The position numbers were made by a program, and so were the translations under genes. The notes below the pieces were generated by a model. That model was given only the letters and a program-made list of their open reading frames with translations. It was not told the origin of the DNA and ran no database searches. Positions 54,716-64,000 of a stretch of DNA of 64,000 nucleotides are shown one piece after another (position 1 is the first letter of the stretch; the number at the start of each line of letters is the position of its first letter). This DNA comes from Prorocentrum cordatum (taxonomy: Eukaryota > Sar > Dinophyceae > Prorocentrales > Prorocentraceae), in contig CAUYUJ010015833.1 in the NCBI GenBank assembly GCA_963575745.1, positions 110,228 through 174,227 of the forward strand. Direction: 5' to 3'.

Positions 54716-56340
54716 CGAGCGAAAAACTCGCACTCTAAAGACAGTGATGTCGACCGATGGTCATATATAGAATCATATATGCGCGTGTACAAATATACGC
54801 ACATAATAACAACGACGGCGACTGCCGCTGGATTGCAACGAGCCGTGAACCCCATGAGCAGAGGCTCTCGGGGAGCCGCGCGCCGCGCGAGCCATGAGCC
54901 CCACGGGCAGAATTCCTCCGTGAGCCATGGGCTCCACGAGCCATGGGCCCCAGGCGCACATGCCCCAAGACGGCCCAAGAATGCCAGCGGTTGCCCCAAG
55001 ATGCCCCAAGACGGCCCCCTGCAAGATGAAGAAGATACACATGGAACTGCAAATGCCCCCGCAAAAATCCCCCGCTCTACAATGGTCTCGGCCAAAGGGT
55101 ATGTGTGCACTATCTATATATATACATACATGCATACATACATACATACATACATAGATATATATATATATATATATACACACACATACATACAAACTGC
55201 GATGGCGGCGACCGCTGGCAATGAGCCGCGAGCCCCGCGGGTAGAAGCTATCCGTAAGCCATGAGCGAGTCAGGAGCTCCATGAGCTAAAGCTCTCCGCG
55301 CGTCAAACGCTCCATGAGCCATGTGCCATGAGCTCCGAGCAGAATCTTTGAATGCCACAGGATGCCCAGAAGGACCAGCGACGCCCCAAAGATGCCCCAT
55401 GCACCAAGATGCCCAACACGGAAGACGGCGCAGAGACGATTGTGATGACGATGACGATGTTGTAAGGCGACGGCGGCTGGCATGCGCGCATCTCCATGAA
55501 AAACGTTCCATCCATGAGGCTCGTGCTCTCAAGAGACGCGTCTCGACTGAAGGGTATGCATACACGCTTACATGTACATGCACACATGATGTACACATCT
55601 ATGTATACACACGACGATGTCGACCGCCGTCGAAAACAATGAGCCATGAGCTCCGCGAGCAGAAGTGCCGTGAGCAACGAGCCCATATCAGCTCTATGAG
55701 CACGAAGATCTCCGCGATCCGTGAGCTCCGTGAGCCATGAACTCGTTGAGCAGAAGCTCTGCGCACGGCCCCAAAAGGCCAGCGACGGCCCCAAGATGCC
55801 TCGGCAACGATGCCCCAAGCTGCTCCGCAAGACAGCCCTAGACGGATCATGGCTTTTGAAAGACGACGTCGACGACAGGTAGACACGGACCCTCTTGACA
55901 CATGGAACGATAGGCTCACGTTTTGCAGACAGTTGGTTCTACCGAAGGCATACATGCATACACTCATCTACATGTATGTATATACCGATCGCGACGACCG
56001 TCGGAAACAACGAACCATGAGCTCCATAAGCAGGAGCTCTCCGTGAGCAGTGAGCTCGGTGAGCCATGAACTCTATGAGCATGAAGTTCTCCGCGAGCCA
56101 CGAGCCCCTATGAGCCACGAGCCCCATGAGCAGAAGCTCTCATATGCCCCCCAACGGCCCCCCAAAGACGGCCCCCAATATACCCCAAGACGGCTCTGCA
56201 GACGGCCCCAGGGTAACGGATTGCGATGACGATGCCGATGTTTATCTGATAACGACGAATGGCATATGCGAAATTCGAAGAGCAAGCGCCTCCTTGGCAC
56301 ACGCATTCGCCGCGCACAGCAAAACACTTCAAACATAATG
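54716..56340. repeat. ~400-bp tandem repeat, four diverged units
   Basis: Units begin near 54716, 55093, 55545 and 55920. Each has an AT/ACAT microsatellite core, then a CGACGGCGACYG(C/T)-type stretch with AATGAGCC, many GAGCCATGAGCTCC words, GCAGAAGCTCT, and CCCCAAGACGGCCCC words. Unit length varies (about 375-455 bases). The final unit ends near 56160-56340 with CCCCAAGACGG words and a GATGACGATGCCGATG stretch. Confidence 0.8.
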
Positions 56341-57990
56341 CACCCTCATTTTGGGCGCGCATGGATCAGCAAATGCACGGGGCGGCAAGCACAGCTCCAG
56401 AATATAACTGAAGCTTATACATTAAACCAAAACTAGAATTCGAATGCTGCGAGGTCTGCTGAAGTGAATACAGTTTATTGGAATGAGGTGAACTGCTTTG
56501 CAACGAGAGAGAACTTCAGCATATCTTTCAAAACTTTTATGAGTGTAAAACTATGTTTGGCACGGTCGTATGTACGTTGCTCAATACAGCTAAGTACGTT
56601 TTGCAAAGTTATGCAGCTTCTACACATGAAACAGGAAGCAGGTTCCGTTCAAGTAGACACGAAGCTCGCCCAGTCCGCCCATTGCGACACATCCCTCACG
56701 AGGATCGCGCTCCACAATGAGCACCCACCGACAGCTCAAGAAACAAGGTTCGCACAGCATGCCCCCGCCCACTTCGGGACGCCCTTTGCGCGAATCGCGC
56801 ACTGGAAAGAGCTCCACCTATGGCATCAATGGGCAGCTTCGCACGGCGTCCCCCCACCATTTTCGGCACATGCCTCATACGGAACGTTCCCCACTGGGAG
56901 GTTCACCTGCGGCGTCAGCGCCCTTTGCCAGGCTCATGGTTTGCTCATCTACTGGCCTTGGGCCTATAACGCCACCATGCCTGGGCTGCGGGTCAGGGGC
57001 ATCTTGGATACGTACCTGCTTGGGTCTCTTGGCATGCTTTTCGGGCGCCTCTTGGAACCAGTTTTGAAGCCTCTGGGGGGCTGGTCGGAGGCTTCTTGGG
57101 GCATCTGTTGGGCCTCTTGGGCGCCTGCTGGCGGTCCAGGGGGTCCACTTGGAGGGGGGGGGGGGGGAATGTTAGTTTGAATTCCCCCTCGTGGGGTTCT
57201 CTTGGGGCCATCCAGGGCCGTTTTGGGCGCGTTTTGGACCGTCCTGGGGCTCTCCTGGATCGCCCCGGGACTCTCGGGGGCCTCTCGGGCCGCTCTGGAG
57301 CGATCTTGGGGGCCCCTTGGGCCGCCTTGGGCCGCCTTGGACGTTTAAACTAAATGTTCGATTGAACTAGAAATATACATTTGCTTGAAAAATGAGACAA
57401 GTTTGGCCATCCTGGCCGTCTTGCGGAGCATCTTGGAGCCATCTCGGAGAGTCTTGGGGGCCTCCTGGGAGCATTTCGGCCGTCTTGAGACCAGTCCGAA
57501 GCGTCTTGGGCCATGTTGGGCTGCTCTGGTCGCTCATTTGCGTTCCCCGGAGCTGCTATGAGCGGCGGGGGGGGGGGGCCCGGACGGCCGGGGAGGAAGA
57601 GGAAGTCAAAACTGTCGCCGGCAAAGGGGGGGAAGTTTGAGGGGAGTTGGGAGGCCCAACCAAAAGCTCCGCCTACGGCGAAGCCCATATGCAACCCTGT
57701 TGCACCGTAGGAACGATAGTCCCTGCAATGGGACATCGTCGCGGGGGGCGACGGGCCATGTCAAGCGATGATGTCTTCGGTCTCAAAGGAAAGTTGCGCG
57801 CCTCGCGATGAGGCACAGTCACCCGTTGGCGGCCGGTCGCTAGAGCACAAACGGCCGCGGACAAACGCTCGCCATCTCTCGCCGTCGCCCCAGCCTCCTC
57901 TAGAGTCGGGAGGGGGGGGGGGGGGCGAAGCGTGAGTTCGCCGCCCGCTATACAGTAAACACTACATGCACAAACCAGGCATCAGCAGGC
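56341..57990. other. Spacer without a supported gene
   Basis: 56400-56640 is AT-rich for this window. A 238-codon plus-strand frame (56464-57180) crosses it but shows no domain and ends in glycine-rich repeat sequence, so I do not call it. From 57010 to 57540 CTTGGG/CCTCTTGGG words recur, and runs of 10-12 G occur near 57155, 57570 and 57910. Confidence 0.6.
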
Positions 57991-57994
57991 GGCT

Positions 57995-58405
57995 TCAACA
58001 AGGAAGGTTGACCCGCAAGCAAATACCCCTGCTAACAAGTTGCCTCGCACGCAAGTCACCTTGCAGGCGATTGCTCCTCAGGTGGCTCAGACGATCCTGT
58101 CTGCCCAGCCATGCATGGAGAGTGTTTTTTTGTCTCAAGACGCGCTCGAAGGATTGCGTTCCTCCCATGACCTGTAGGATCATATATCTGTCGATGCTTC
58201 CTTTGGTGTGGCCGTCCACGGTCACGTCTCGAGTGTCACACCACTGCACTTTACGCACGATACCTCGCCCCATCATCTGTCGCATCCATCTGATCTGCCC
58301 CGAAAGTCTACACTCAGTCGGTTCCTCCAAATCTTTGCTTGAGAAGGAGGTGACGACAGAATGCGCATCAAAGGTCAAAGTAACCTTAATGCTGAAGCCA
58401 CCCAT
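57995..58405 (-). pseudogene. copia RNase H fragment
   Basis: VKVTLTFDAHSVVTSFSSKD-type sequence (residues near 58385-58330) is followed by VQWCDTRDVTVDGHTKGSID and RYMILQVMGG. The family form is W-x-x-T-R-D-M-x-A-D-G-x-T-K-G. The Asp at the start of the domain is kept, and A-D has become V-D in the late motif. This is the 3'-most coding module. Confidence 0.8.
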
Positions 58406-58506
58406 CTAAAGTACATGTTTCAACTGAGCGGGTGTCAGCGGTCCCGCGTGGAGCTCATGCAGAACGACAACCGTGGGATAGCAGTCCTCCAAGTTGCGGG
58501 CTGCTG

Positions 58507-59786
58507 CTAGTGCTTACGCTGAATACCTCGAGCGGACCTGCAAGCGGTGAGACTCGCAGTACGCGTCGATAAGATGGATGACGGGCTTACCAGCAGGCGT
58601 GCTTCCACGCCGTAGCAGAGGCTTGCCCAGCAAATACCATAGCCTTCGACCTCGTCGTCGGCATCTCCGCTAAGACGCCGGCAACTGGAGTCGCTGCGCA
58701 GGTCGACCTCACCCGTTGGCGTCATCGATTGGTGGACGAACTTCTCAGGGCAAGCCTGCAGTTGTCTGGTAATCGCGCTCATGTTGGTCGGTTCTTGGAC
58801 ACGCTGTAGGGATACGGAGCTGTTGTATGTATTCGTCTTGATCAAATGTAACGTTACCGCCCCCACCCTTTGCGTACCTCTCTTGATATTGCATGCGCCA
58901 ACTGCATCATCAACACACTTGACGCACCTGTCGACAGTGCCCTCAGTACCGGCCACATCCATGTCATCAACGTGCTTGGCTTCAAGAAGGTTGGAGCTCG
59001 TCTCGAACTCCTCGTCGTAGGACGTAGGTATGAGACCAAACCCTCTCGTGGTCTTTCTGAGCTTCAGTCAGGAGGCTCCCGGTGCGTCCGCGGTGCCGGT
59101 GAGTGGTTGAAGGCGCTGCAAACAGTGCCTCAACTCATCGTCGCGCTCGAAACCTGGGAGGGATCTCAGCGCGGACGCTGGTCCAGGCGGCAACGGACAG
59201 CACACCACATGATTCGGTTCACAGGTTGCCTCAAGAAGTTCCCGATAGGTAAGTCGCTTCAGGTGCCGATGTCGGGGGACGCAATGATCCATTGCTTCTT
59301 CCACGCAGCCGCGCTCGCGAGTAATCTCTGACTGGACCACCGCGCCGTTCCTGAGAAAGCTTCCAAGCCGAAGGCTTCGAGGCCCATGAAGCCCCGGAGC
59401 ACAAGGCGCAGCCCAATGGCAAGCTCCATCTCGCCCTTCTCGTTTTTGACGAACTTCCTCTTGTATGCGTTTCTGAGTCTCAAAGTCATGATGTTTGACG
59501 CCTCTGATAGATCTGGCATTTTGAAACATTTGTTGTCAAACCATGTCTCGAGTTCAGATTGGAGGGCTTTAGATACCTTGACTGGATTCGCCTGGATGTC
59601 GGCCTTCGTTAGGAGGTCGTCCTCCTCGACGACTACAGCTCGTTTTGCTGTAGCGATCACATACACTCGCATACTGGTCACGCGGTCGAAGTTTAGTATG
59701 TTGTCTTGTTCTTCGGACAGGACTACCTTTGACATGTCTGCATTGAAGCAGAGTTCTACATACCGCCCATGCTCGTCAACGTCCAA
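58507..59786 (-). pseudogene. copia reverse transcriptase, three frames
   Basis: 59786-59259 carries ALQSELETWFDNKCFKMPDL, GLRLVLRGF and TARWSSQRLLASAAAW, ending at SPDIGT where the family has the first catalytic Asp region (SADI). 59260-59070 in a second frame gives LTYRELLEATCEP and VVCCPLPPG. A third frame has SLKLRKTTRGFGLIPTSYDE, NLLEAKHVDDMDVAGTEG (VDD catalytic box, about 58963-58975), then VSLQRVQEPTNMSAITRQLQ. The order matches Ty1/copia RT throughout. The enzyme would copy element RNA into cDNA; this copy is broken by frameshifts. Confidence 0.82.
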
Positions 59787-60733
59787 TCCATATGCGCCGT
59801 CTTCGTCCGTGAAGCACAGTGGGACATGACATGCCTCCGTGTCTATATCATGTGGATTACCCCAAGTAGGCAGGCGCCCCCGCTGTTATACATCTACTGT
59901 GACCAGCACACTGTTGTAATTAGGTGATCACCTATACGGGTACAATGTAGAGGTCATTATCTTTCTTCCTGCAGTTCTGTGTACCACACATCCATGATAT
60001 GTGATTCGAGGTCAACTTCAGATTCCTCATATCTAATAGGAAGCCGTCCGTCTTCCTGTGATGGTTCGGCTTATGGAACTTCTCCGGCGGCGTCGCCTTG
60101 CGCCGGTACGCCAGCCAATTCTTCAAACTTCGCCATGTCTTAGTCGGAGCCCGCTTGAGGTCTAGTCGACTTCAGGCGCTGGATGATCCCTCGAATGTGC
60201 TGGTCCAGTTATATCGTATATGTTTGAGGCTGTACCTTCGGCTTCGTAATACTGGAAGTCTGGATTCACGTCGTTGTCATAGTGCACCAACGCGCAGCTC
60301 TCAGCATAAGCCGCTGGAGGTAGCTTGTGAAAAATGTAATTTCGGAGACATTCGGCTCACACTTGTCACCTGGAGCATTCCATTGCTGGTCGGGACATAG
60401 CCACATTTGATAGCAGGTCGCCCCGCAGGTAAACTGGCTACGAGTATTGACACAGTCCGTAGCGCTGTGTTGTCTCAGCCAATTTCTCGAGCAATCAAAG
60501 CTTTGATATATAGTGAATGTCGTGCGTCACCACATTGGACTTGTGCATCGCGGCTTCCCACTTTCACGATGACTTGACCCCTGTCGGGATCGTTTCATTC
60601 GCATGGGGAAGGGCCGTTCCAGTCACCCTAGGTCGTCCTTTGTAGTAGTGGGGCGATGATAGTCAACCAGCTCTCCTTCGTCATAGGAAGGCTGACCAGT
60701 GATAGTGGTCTTGGTCGGTAGTGCACGATTGAT
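59787..60733 (-). pseudogene. Linker between integrase and RT of the copia element
   Basis: Minus-strand sequence with fragments such as MKNWLAYRRKATPPEKFHKP (about 60126-60067). By position it is the variable region between integrase and RT. No domain is recognised and frames are short. Confidence 0.4.
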
Positions 60734-61943
60734 TTATGCTACTGCAATGGCTTGTGTAATAGCCTCAATGCTTACCCGGCGGAAAATCTGTTCTCGAGAG
60801 TGGTCGGATGTTTCTGTCTGCTGCCCATGGTCCAGAACAGGCAGGTCGGGTAGCATCGCTGGTTGTCGTCCAGACAGTGCGTTGCACGGAGACACATTAC
60901 TGTAAAAGGGAGACGCGCCGGCGGCAAATTGAGCTTCATGCAGTAGACGTGTGACCACAAGAGGTATGTCTTACCTGTTGAGTTCAGCTTCCATGACGTA
61001 CAGTAGGTGTCGTAGTATGCCGTTCCTGGCTTCCCTTGTCGTAGCGCGTTGTCCACGCGCACGTATCCTCAACTCAGTGCCTTCTGCCTTAAGGAATGCC
61101 TTTGCGGCGTCGTTGTTACGCGCGCCCTCTCCGTCGGAGTGGAGTACGTTGGCAGGTCCGAATTGCATCCAGCACTGATGATACGAATTCTAGGATGCTG
61201 GTCACATTTTTATCGGGTAACTCAATTCCAGAACCATATCGCATGCATCGATCGCTTCTATGACATATATTGTGTTCCTGCTTGTAGAACAGCAGATCGC
61301 ATTCGACTTCTTCATTGAACTTGCCCGGTAGTGCAGTAGACGGCATAACGGCGTGCCCTGGCTTGCCCCGAGCCCTGCGCTCCGGGCATGCATCACAGAC
61401 GCCCTTTATCAGGTTCAGCCTGACGTTGTCCAGACCAGCCCTCTTTAAGATGAATATCATCTTAGGCTCTCCGGCGTGGAACCATCGCAAGTGCAGTTTT
61501 CGCAACTCGCGTGTTACCACGCGTGGATCAAGGCTGCGTAGGTTATGTAGACTAATCTGCACATCGAACCTTGACCACTCTAGAAGTCTTGGGCGAGCAG
61601 CAGGGTTACCCGCAGGTGGTGGTGGAGGTGGATCCCTTCCATGCTGTCGACCTCCTCTGCCTATCATGTCTGGTAGCCGCCTGTGATCCTCCGAGCTGCC
61701 AGCTCCACTCGAGGCAGGTTGCCCCGCAGCCGGTTCAGCGACATGGCTGCTTACTGTGATGTCGTGGCTGCGGGCACCTGCTGTTGGTCCAGCTCTGGAA
61801 CCAGGCCTCGGAGCTCGTTGCCGAGCAGTCTGCTGGGCGGCTGGTGCCTCGGGCGCCGCTGCCGCCGCAGGGTGGCGCTGCCGATTCGGCAGGAGCCGGA
61901 GGTCCCTGTCCGCGGATACCAGGCAGCTTCCACAGTTTGGCAA
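60734..61943 (-). pseudogene. copia GAG-pre-integrase finger and integrase core
   Basis: 61943-61116 starts in proline/alanine-rich linker, then LHLRWFHAGEPKMIFILKRA, with HLRWFH and CDAC forming an HHCC zinc finger, and FNEEVECDLLFYKQEHNI, the first integrase Asp region. Then DRCMRYGSGIELPDKNVTS. A second frame (61168-60971) gives VLHSDGEGARNNDAAKAFL (second Asp) and ATTREARNGILRHLLYVMEA (catalytic Glu). A third (60958-60734) gives RLLHEAQFAAGASPF and LSGRQPAMLPDLPVLDHGQQ. This is a D,D-35-E integrase, which would insert the cDNA. Three frames show it is decayed. Confidence 0.82.
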
Positions 61944-62189
61944 ATCGACATGTGCCAGACGTGCGAAGGTGACCAGGCCTAGCCTGAACGTAGCTATTCT
62001 TGCAGCTTCGGCATTCCCAGTGGTTATCAGCCTTATCCTACACCTACAGTGTTTAGGGTTCCTGTCGTGCTAAGGGGAATGCATGTTGACGTTGTCCGCA
62101 CATGCTGGACATCCCCATCCTCCCGAGGGCGGCCTCATGATCGATCCGTCGGGGTGCCGACGGATAGTTGGGCCGTCCAAGTCAAATGC

Positions 62190-63036
62190 TCATATGTTCG
62201 TGACAAAAACTGAAGATAAATGAAGATGCTTATGAAAGGGATCACGATTCACTGGGAACATATCATGCGCAAATTGAACTGCTTCGACGAGGGTGGACTG
62301 CATCTTCGGAGTACATGTGGCTGCCCTGGCCAGTTTCCTGTTACAAACCGAGGCATGCTGATAATAGCACGTGCACCGTATTCTCTCGAAGGATGTCAGC
62401 AACAGACGGCGGTTGGCCATTATCTCAGTAGGCTTGCGTATGAACACCCCATGGGAGTCACGACGACCCGCGGTACGTTGGCCCATGTTAGTTTTGTAAG
62501 TGCCCTCGAGCTTAGCCAATGTAGCCCATGGTGGTAGTTCGTTCACCCGAATACCCACCGCTTGTTCTAAGAAGTAAAACAGCCGGAGGTCATTGTGACG
62601 TACTGAACCTCTCCACTAAATTGGATGTGTGGAGGGTCTTCCTTGTGGCGTTCATGCCACGTGTCGTAGTTGACCTGGGACTTGAAGTAGGACGGCAGTC
62701 CAGTTGTTCTGCAGCTAGGCTGTAGCATAACAACGTTGACGAAGCACACAAGTAGCGCATAATTGCATCCTGGACTTCCGTGGTTTCTAAAGTCAACATA
62801 GGAACGTTTGTCGAGGTCTCCCCCCTGAGGATAACACTCGGCTGAAGGCTACACTGCGATATTCCCCCATGACCTCCACATACTTCCAGCATGTCTACCC
62901 CGTTATGCCGTCCGTAACCCAAGGGTAAGATTCGGGGGGGAAGAAACAAATAAAATGAAAGTGCATCCGCAGGGAACCCCGCTGGTAGTGTGACGCAGGT
63001 GTCCTCATCATCGTCATTGTCGGTGTCCAGGGGCAC
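62190..63036 (-). pseudogene. Methyltransferase-like domain upstream of copia integrase
   Basis: 63036-62590 contains NGVDMLEVCGGHGGISQCSL, a glycine-rich loop like motif I of SAM-dependent methyltransferases. A second frame (62749-62567) has VVMLQPSCRTTGLPSYFKSQ and VNYDTWHERHKEDPPHIQFS, in the position of a P-C catalytic-type motif. A third (62558-62190) has RKPTEIMANRRLLLTSFERI and YYQHASVCN. These phrases are arranged as in an uncharacterised domain that I recall upstream of integrase in dinoflagellate copia polyproteins. The fold assignment is inference: the Gly-rich motif and the later P-x-C are seen, but no ENV motif. Frameshifts break it. Confidence 0.5.
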
Positions 63037-63076
63037 GTCGATATAGTGGGCACCACACCCGAGGCCCTTCAGGTCC

Positions 63077-63857
63077 TCACCGCAGGCGTCGCTGCCGTCT
63101 TCGACTACCTTGGGTATCTTGCGTGGTTCGATGCTGGCTTTTGTTGTCAGCTTTCTGTTCTTCCTTTCGCCTTATCCAGGCATCAGTTGGTAGTGCTGTC
63201 TGTTGTTGTTCAGTATCGGGTGAACAAAGTGTCGGAAATCTGATATAGGGAGTAGCACGGGGAAGACGATCGTCGCCGACGGTCGTAACCCGCCTTGGGC
63301 GTTGTCGCTGTCCCTCGTTATCGAGTAGTACTGGCGCCGGAGGCTCCCAGTACAATCGAATACGAATGTTCGTCACATCACTTGGTGATGGTGCATTGTA
63401 CGTGTACCAGATAGGTTGATCTTGAACCTGAATGTCCTGCATAATAGTATTGTCGCGGAGGTTCATCGTCATTCGGCGTACCACATGATCCCATTGAGGG
63501 CCATTCTTAGGAGACTGACGTCAGTCCGACCTCCTTTGTCCACGCGTGTACGCTGAGGCGTACAGCACTTGTATGATTTCTCTTTGCTTTGAGATAATCG
63601 ACTTGGTCAACTAGCCTTGCAGTCATGATAGCAAGTGTGTTGTTTCGCCATTCCGCCCCCTGGGCGGCCTGGCAGTACCAATCTAGCTCACGCTCTGCGC
63701 GCTGCGTGGATTCCCCTGCAGTTTGGCACGTGCATGTCCACAGGTTGGTCGGAAAGAGCACGGTGGTGGCCACCTGCAGGTACGAGCCGCTCGGTAAGCG
63801 ACTTGAACGGTCGAACGTCAAACCGATGTGGCAACATCGCACACGCATGACCTGCAA
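63077..63857 (-). pseudogene. Upstream copia polyprotein segment, unidentified
   Basis: Two minus-strand frames, 63857-63507 (SSRLPSGSYLQVATTVLFPT) and 63484-63077 (MNLRDNTIMQDIQVQDQPIW, then RIRLYWEPPAPVLLDNEGQR and a basic end). They lie where protease and the end of gag would be. No protease D-S/T-G motif was found. Confidence 0.4.
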
Positions 63858-64000
63858 GACTCAATATTCAATGGTATCGCGTGTAGAACCTTAATTCCCA
63901 AACGTATCCTGGAGGTCCCACAAGTACAACAGACATACATAGAGCCCGAGCTTTGGTCATAAGATTTTGGATACGTCGGCAATGTGGCCCCGCCCGCTTT

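Larger units (their letters stand above)
57995..63860 (-). mobile_element. Decayed Ty1/copia retrotransposon, right part cut by the window edge
   Basis: Minus-strand order, right to left: unidentified upstream segment, methyltransferase-like domain, GAG-pre-integrase zinc finger, integrase core, reverse transcriptase, RNase H. Integrase before RT is the Ty1/copia order. Many frameshifts and stops occur. No LTR was recognised at the left end near 57950, and gag would lie beyond 64000. Confidence 0.8.

Noticed and set aside
56464-57180. 238-codon plus-strand frame
   Set aside because: No domain, unusual composition changes along it, and it ends in dispersed repeat words and a G-run.

Overview
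The window looks like nuclear DNA of a dinoflagellate; I cannot name the species. It is GC-rich and full of long microsatellites, and the intact genes are split into many exons and all read one way. Half of the introns I could resolve begin with GC instead of GT. Sequences matching the dinoflagellate trans-spliced leader (DinoSL, ending ...CATTTTGGCTCAAG) are embedded in the genome: a 19-base exact match directly in front of a start codon (40352-40370, minus strand) and a mutated copy in front of a decayed plus-strand gene (about 52068-52087). Retroelements of dinoflagellate type (a LINE and Ty1/copia) fill much of the rest.

Layout. 1-21.5 kb: one long run of decayed minus-strand coding sequence. 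Read 5'->3' on the minus strand it has a 5' repeat (21480-20925), ORF1-like segments with a RING-like finger, a C5 cytosine methyltransferase, an APE-type endonuclease, a reverse transcriptase with a YVDD box and RNase H (ending at 9112), then a zinc-ribbon segment, a UPF1-like SF1 helicase and an acidic/basic tail. Frameshifts and in-frame stops break nearly every module. 21.5-23.2 kb: spacer with microsatellites. 23.2-40.4 kb: three intact-looking multi-exon minus-strand genes in tandem. The upstream one (40351-32431) has a weak transposase-like signature. The middle one (31276-28265) is a separate C5-methyltransferase-like protein. The third (27325-23252) is an unknown protein of about 1230 residues with a SAP-like motif. 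Microsatellites sit inside their introns. 40.4-50.5 kb: trinucleotide arrays, a perfect hairpin, a field of related dispersed repeats, a hypothetical minus-strand ORF, a low-complexity ORF and a 1.2-kb alternating purine/pyrimidine tract. 50.5-54.6 kb: a possible small minus-strand gene with poly(A)/poly(T) runs in its intron, then a decayed plus-strand processed gene. 54.7-56.3 kb: a roughly 400-bp tandem repeat. 57.9-64 kb: a decayed minus-strand Ty1/copia element (RNase H, RT, integrase, and a methyltransferase-like domain upstream of integrase) running off the right edge.

The common theme is methyltransferase folds: one inside a LINE, one as a stand-alone spliced gene, and one methyltransferase-like domain inside a copia element. 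The strongest candidate for something undescribed is the minus-strand block of the first 21 kb, where a methyltransferase-bearing LINE is followed, in the same orientation and with the same unusual CCAGG strand skew, by a UPF1-like helicase. Exon coordinates given to the base were checked by reading-frame continuity; other boundaries are approximate.
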